Assembly: GCF_014205765.1 (NCBI RefSeq)
Contig: NZ_JACIIZ010000023.1
Coordinates: 23,243-87,242, forward strand
DNA length: 64,000 bases
Reading direction: 5' to 3'
Source: Nitrospirillum iridis
Lineage (GTDB): Bacteria; Pseudomonadota; Alphaproteobacteria; Azospirillales; Azospirillaceae
Shown: in pieces, positions 62,069-64,000 of the stretch
How positions within the stretch are numbered: the stretch's first letter is position 1
Layout of the letters: every line of letters begins with the position of its first letter
Notes under the pieces: model-generated
What the model saw: the letters and a program-made list of their open reading frames with translations, nothing else
What the model was told of the DNA's origin: nothing
Databases searched by the model: none
Position numbers and translations under genes: made by a program

Positions 62069-63462
62069 CCGCCCCACCCGCCGGCAACGGTGAGACCACC
62101 CGCCTCAGCATCGGCGTCTGCATCGGCTTCGGTGTCGGCACCGTGGGCGTCTCCATCATGCTGAACACGGTGACGGCCTATTTCCCGGCCTTCATGTCCA
62201 CCGTGCTGGGCAAGAACACGGAGCTGGCGGGCTATCTGCTGATGGCGTCAAAGCTGTACGACGCCATCGCCGACCTGGTCATCGGCATGCTCAGCGACCG
62301 CACGCGCAGCCGATGGGGTCGGCGACGTCCCTTTCTGCTGGCGGGGGGCTTCGTGTCCGCGGCCTCGTTCGTGATGATCTTCTGCGCCCCGGACATGGGC
62401 GACACCGCCCTGATCGTATACATGCTGCTGGCGCTGATCATCTATTCCACCGGCTATTCCCTGTTCAACGTACCCTACATGGCGATGCCGTCGGAAATGA
62501 CGCCGTCGCGCTATGAACGGTCACGCCTGCTGTCCTTCCGCACGCTTTTCGTCTCGCTGGGCCAGACCCTGGCCATGGCGGGCACCGCCGTCCTCATCTC
62601 CCAGAGCGGCGGCGGAGCGCGGGGTTACGCCGTCATGGGCTGGACCATGGCGTTGATCATCGGCACCGCGATGGCACTGTCCTTCTTCGGCACTGCCAAG
62701 GCGCCGGTGCTGGAGGTAGCTCCCGCTTCGGTGGAAAAGGCCGCCGGCGGCTCCTGGTTGACCGTGTTCCGCAACCGGCCCTTCTGCCTGCTGATGGCGG
62801 CCAAGGTCTGCCAGTTCCTGGCCTTCGCCAGCCTGGCCACCACCAGCCTGCTGTTCATGCTGAACGTGCTGCACTTGGGCTATAAGGGCCAGATGCAGCT
62901 GGCCCTCGCCCAGAACATCGCCTCCGGACTGTCCATGCCCGCCTGGCTGTGGCTGGAACGGCGGACGGGCAAGCGCAACGCCTATCTGGTCGGCATGGCC
63001 GTCATGGCACTGGCTGCGGCCAGCTGGCTGTTCGTCGGGAAGGACGGCGTCGGCACCGTCGAACTCTTGATCCGTGGCGTGGCCAGCGGTGTGGGCGCCG
63101 GCGGCATGATCCTGCTGTCCATCTCCATGCTGGCGGACACTCTGGCTTATGACCGGGAACTGACCGGCCTGCGGCGCGAGGGCCTGCTGTCCAGCATCAT
63201 GGCCGTGATCGAAAAGGGCACCTTCGCCCTGGGCGTGGCCCTGCTGGGCATCATGCTGAACTTGGCCCATTACGTACCGACCAAGAACGGCCAGCTGGTG
63301 GAACAGCCGCGATCCGCCATCCTGGCGCTTTACGCCGGGTATGTTGTCATCCCCTTGCTGCTGTTCATCTGTAACGCCGTCTGCATCGGGTTCTACAAGC
63401 TGGGCGCGCGCAGCCCTGAATTCGCGACACCGGTGACTGATCTGGAACCCGCGGCAAATTGA
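62065..63462 (+). CDS. GPH-type MFS sugar/cation symporter-like transporter
   Basis: 465 residues, 12 TM segments. DAIADLVIGMLSDRTRSRWGRRRPFLLAG is the characteristic loop of glycoside-pentoside-hexuronide/melibiose-type symporters (D-x(n)-G-x-x-x-D-R-T-x-x-x-x-G-R-R-R-P). YSLFNVPYMAMPSEMT is also typical. It probably brings the substrate across the inner membrane with a cation, after passage through the TonB receptor. It is the last gene of the run and is followed by a large hairpin. Confidence 0.92.
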   Translation: MTAPPAGNGETTRLSIGVCIGFGVGTVGVSIMLNTVTAYFPAFMSTVLGKNTELAGYLLMASKLYDAIADLVIGMLSDRTRSRWGRRRPFLLAGGFVSAASFVMIFCAPDMGDTALIVYMLLALIIYSTGYSLFNVPYMAMPSEMTPSRYERSRLLSFRTLFVSLGQTLAMAGTAVLISQSGGGARGYAVMGWTMALIIGTAMALSFFGTAKAPVLEVAPASVEKAAGGSWLTVFRNRPFCLLMAAKVCQFLAFASLATTSLLFMLNVLHLGYKGQMQLALAQNIASGLSMPAWLWLERRTGKRNAYLVGMAVMALAAASWLFVGKDGVGTVELLIRGVASGVGAGGMILLSISMLADTLAYDRELTGLRREGLLSSIMAVIEKGTFALGVALLGIMLNLAHYVPTKNGQLVEQPRSAILALYAGYVVIPLLLFICNAVCIGFYKLGARSPEFATPVTDLEPAAN

Positions 63463-63469
63463 TATGTGA

Positions 63470-63518
63470 GACTGAACCGCAGTTCACCCGCCGCTTGAAG
63501 ACCGGCTGCGGTTCAGTC
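63470..63518 (+). terminator. 13-base-pair inverted repeat at the end of the island
   Basis: GACTGAACCGCAG (63470-63482) and CTGCGGTTCAGTC (63506-63518) are perfect complements separated by 23 bases. It begins 8 bases after the transporter stop and probably terminates the operon. As it lies next to recombinase debris, an element-end origin is also possible. Confidence 0.6.
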
Positions 63519-63526
63519 GCCTCCAC

Positions 63527-63772
63527 GTTGAATGGCAGGGGTGGATAATCACCGGCAGCGCCACCGACAGTGCCAAGTCCGGCGCGGCGCTGGTGCGCCC
63601 CGACATCCAGGAACTTATCCAGGACGCGGCACGGGGAATGGTCTCGATCGTGCGGGCCGAAGCCATAAATCGGCTCAGTCGGGATCAGGAGGACATCGCC
63701 GGCCCGTTCAAACGCATGGCGTTCGCGGGCATCAAGATCGCCACCCTGGCCGAGGGCGAGGTCAGCCCATGG
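63527..63772 (+). pseudogene. Serine recombinase (resolvase/invertase) fragment
   Basis: The + frame reads VEWQGWIITGSATDSAKSGA, then VRPDIQELIQDAARG, AEAINRLSRDQEDIAG and FAGIKIATLAEGEVS. This matches the middle of the resolvase catalytic domain of large serine recombinases. The N-terminal part with the catalytic Ser and everything after about 63772 are missing; the open frame continues into unrelated sequence to 63928. It is a dead remnant beside a tRNA gene. Confidence 0.75.
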
Positions 63773-63864
63773 TCGGGATTTATGCCGACTACATACAATT
63801 CGACCGGCTCGACACCCTGTCCTCTTGAGACTGGGATGTACCCCTGCCCTGGCGTGCGAACAGC

Positions 63865-63897
63865 AAAACCCCCGCCGGCTTGGCAGCGGGCGGGGGT
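63865..63897 (-). terminator. Rho-independent terminator of tRNA-fMet
   Basis: Read on the minus strand, ACCCCCGCC (63897-63889) pairs with GGCGGGGGT (63876-63868) and is followed by a T-run (63868-63865). It lies 10 bases beyond the tRNA 3' end. Confidence 0.85.
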
Positions 63898-63906
63898 CTC
63901 CGTATT

Positions 63907-63983
<77 letters not shown>

Positions 63984-64000
63984 GATATGGCATGTGGGAG

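Overview
The window looks like a stretch of chromosome from a GC-rich alphaproteobacterium, plausibly of the Rhodospirillales/Azospirillaceae type. Evidence: strong G/C bias at third codon positions with long antisense shadow ORFs, two TonB-dependent receptors, two adjacent chemoreceptors, a pbpC/alpha-2-macroglobulin pair, and a leuA gene with a (nearly) leaderless leader peptide. The genus cannot be fixed from sequence alone. About 50 protein genes, one leader peptide, one initiator tRNA and four decayed gene remnants are supported.

Layout. 1-2521: a cut-off FAH-family gene and a LysR regulator, divergent from an NAD-dependent epimerase. 2629-10495: an exported serine peptidase array (two S10 and two S9 enzymes, plus the decayed end of a third S10 gene). 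10791-12935: a siderophore-type TonB receptor. 13159-15177: leuA behind a Leu-codon leader peptide. 15218-20111: a hypothetical gene, an SDR remnant, and a cupin / LLM monooxygenase / SDR / tautomerase group facing a MarR regulator across a palindrome. 20309-25065: two chemoreceptors and an aldo/keto reductase. 25275-34640: two overlapping glycosyltransferases, then the alpha-2-macroglobulin and penicillin-binding protein 1C pair. 35052-39849: ROK regulator, AGE-family epimerase and a large alpha/beta hydrolase. 39899-44984: a small exported protein, a phospholipase C/P1-nuclease-like enzyme, and a zinc-linked ABC locus with two near-perfect Zur-type palindromes. 44985-45529: IS110 debris. 45530-63462: an accessory metabolic island. 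63463-64000: serine recombinase debris and tRNA-fMet.

The island is the most distinctive part. It carries two copies of a two-gene module (a small helical protein followed by a SAM methyltransferase with an unusual N-terminal domain). Around these lie two secreted or membrane-anchored hydrolases, two transporters, an AllA-fold protein, a large TonB receptor, and a tightly coupled run of hydrolase, APH-type kinase, M24 protein, short LLM protein, full-length LLM monooxygenase, hydrolase and GPH-type symporter. Both alpha/beta hydrolases of this run have His where the nucleophile Ser should be. I infer uptake and oxidative processing of an unidentified, probably nitrogen- or sulfur-containing compound, but the substrate cannot be read from the sequence.

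Regulation visible in the DNA: Zur-like boxes before one S10 peptidase and on both sides of the zinc locus; an inverted repeat that can bury the ribosome binding site of the other S10 gene; a leucine attenuation leader; a MarR operator; LysR palindromes; a Fur-like repeat; and several strong hairpin terminators.
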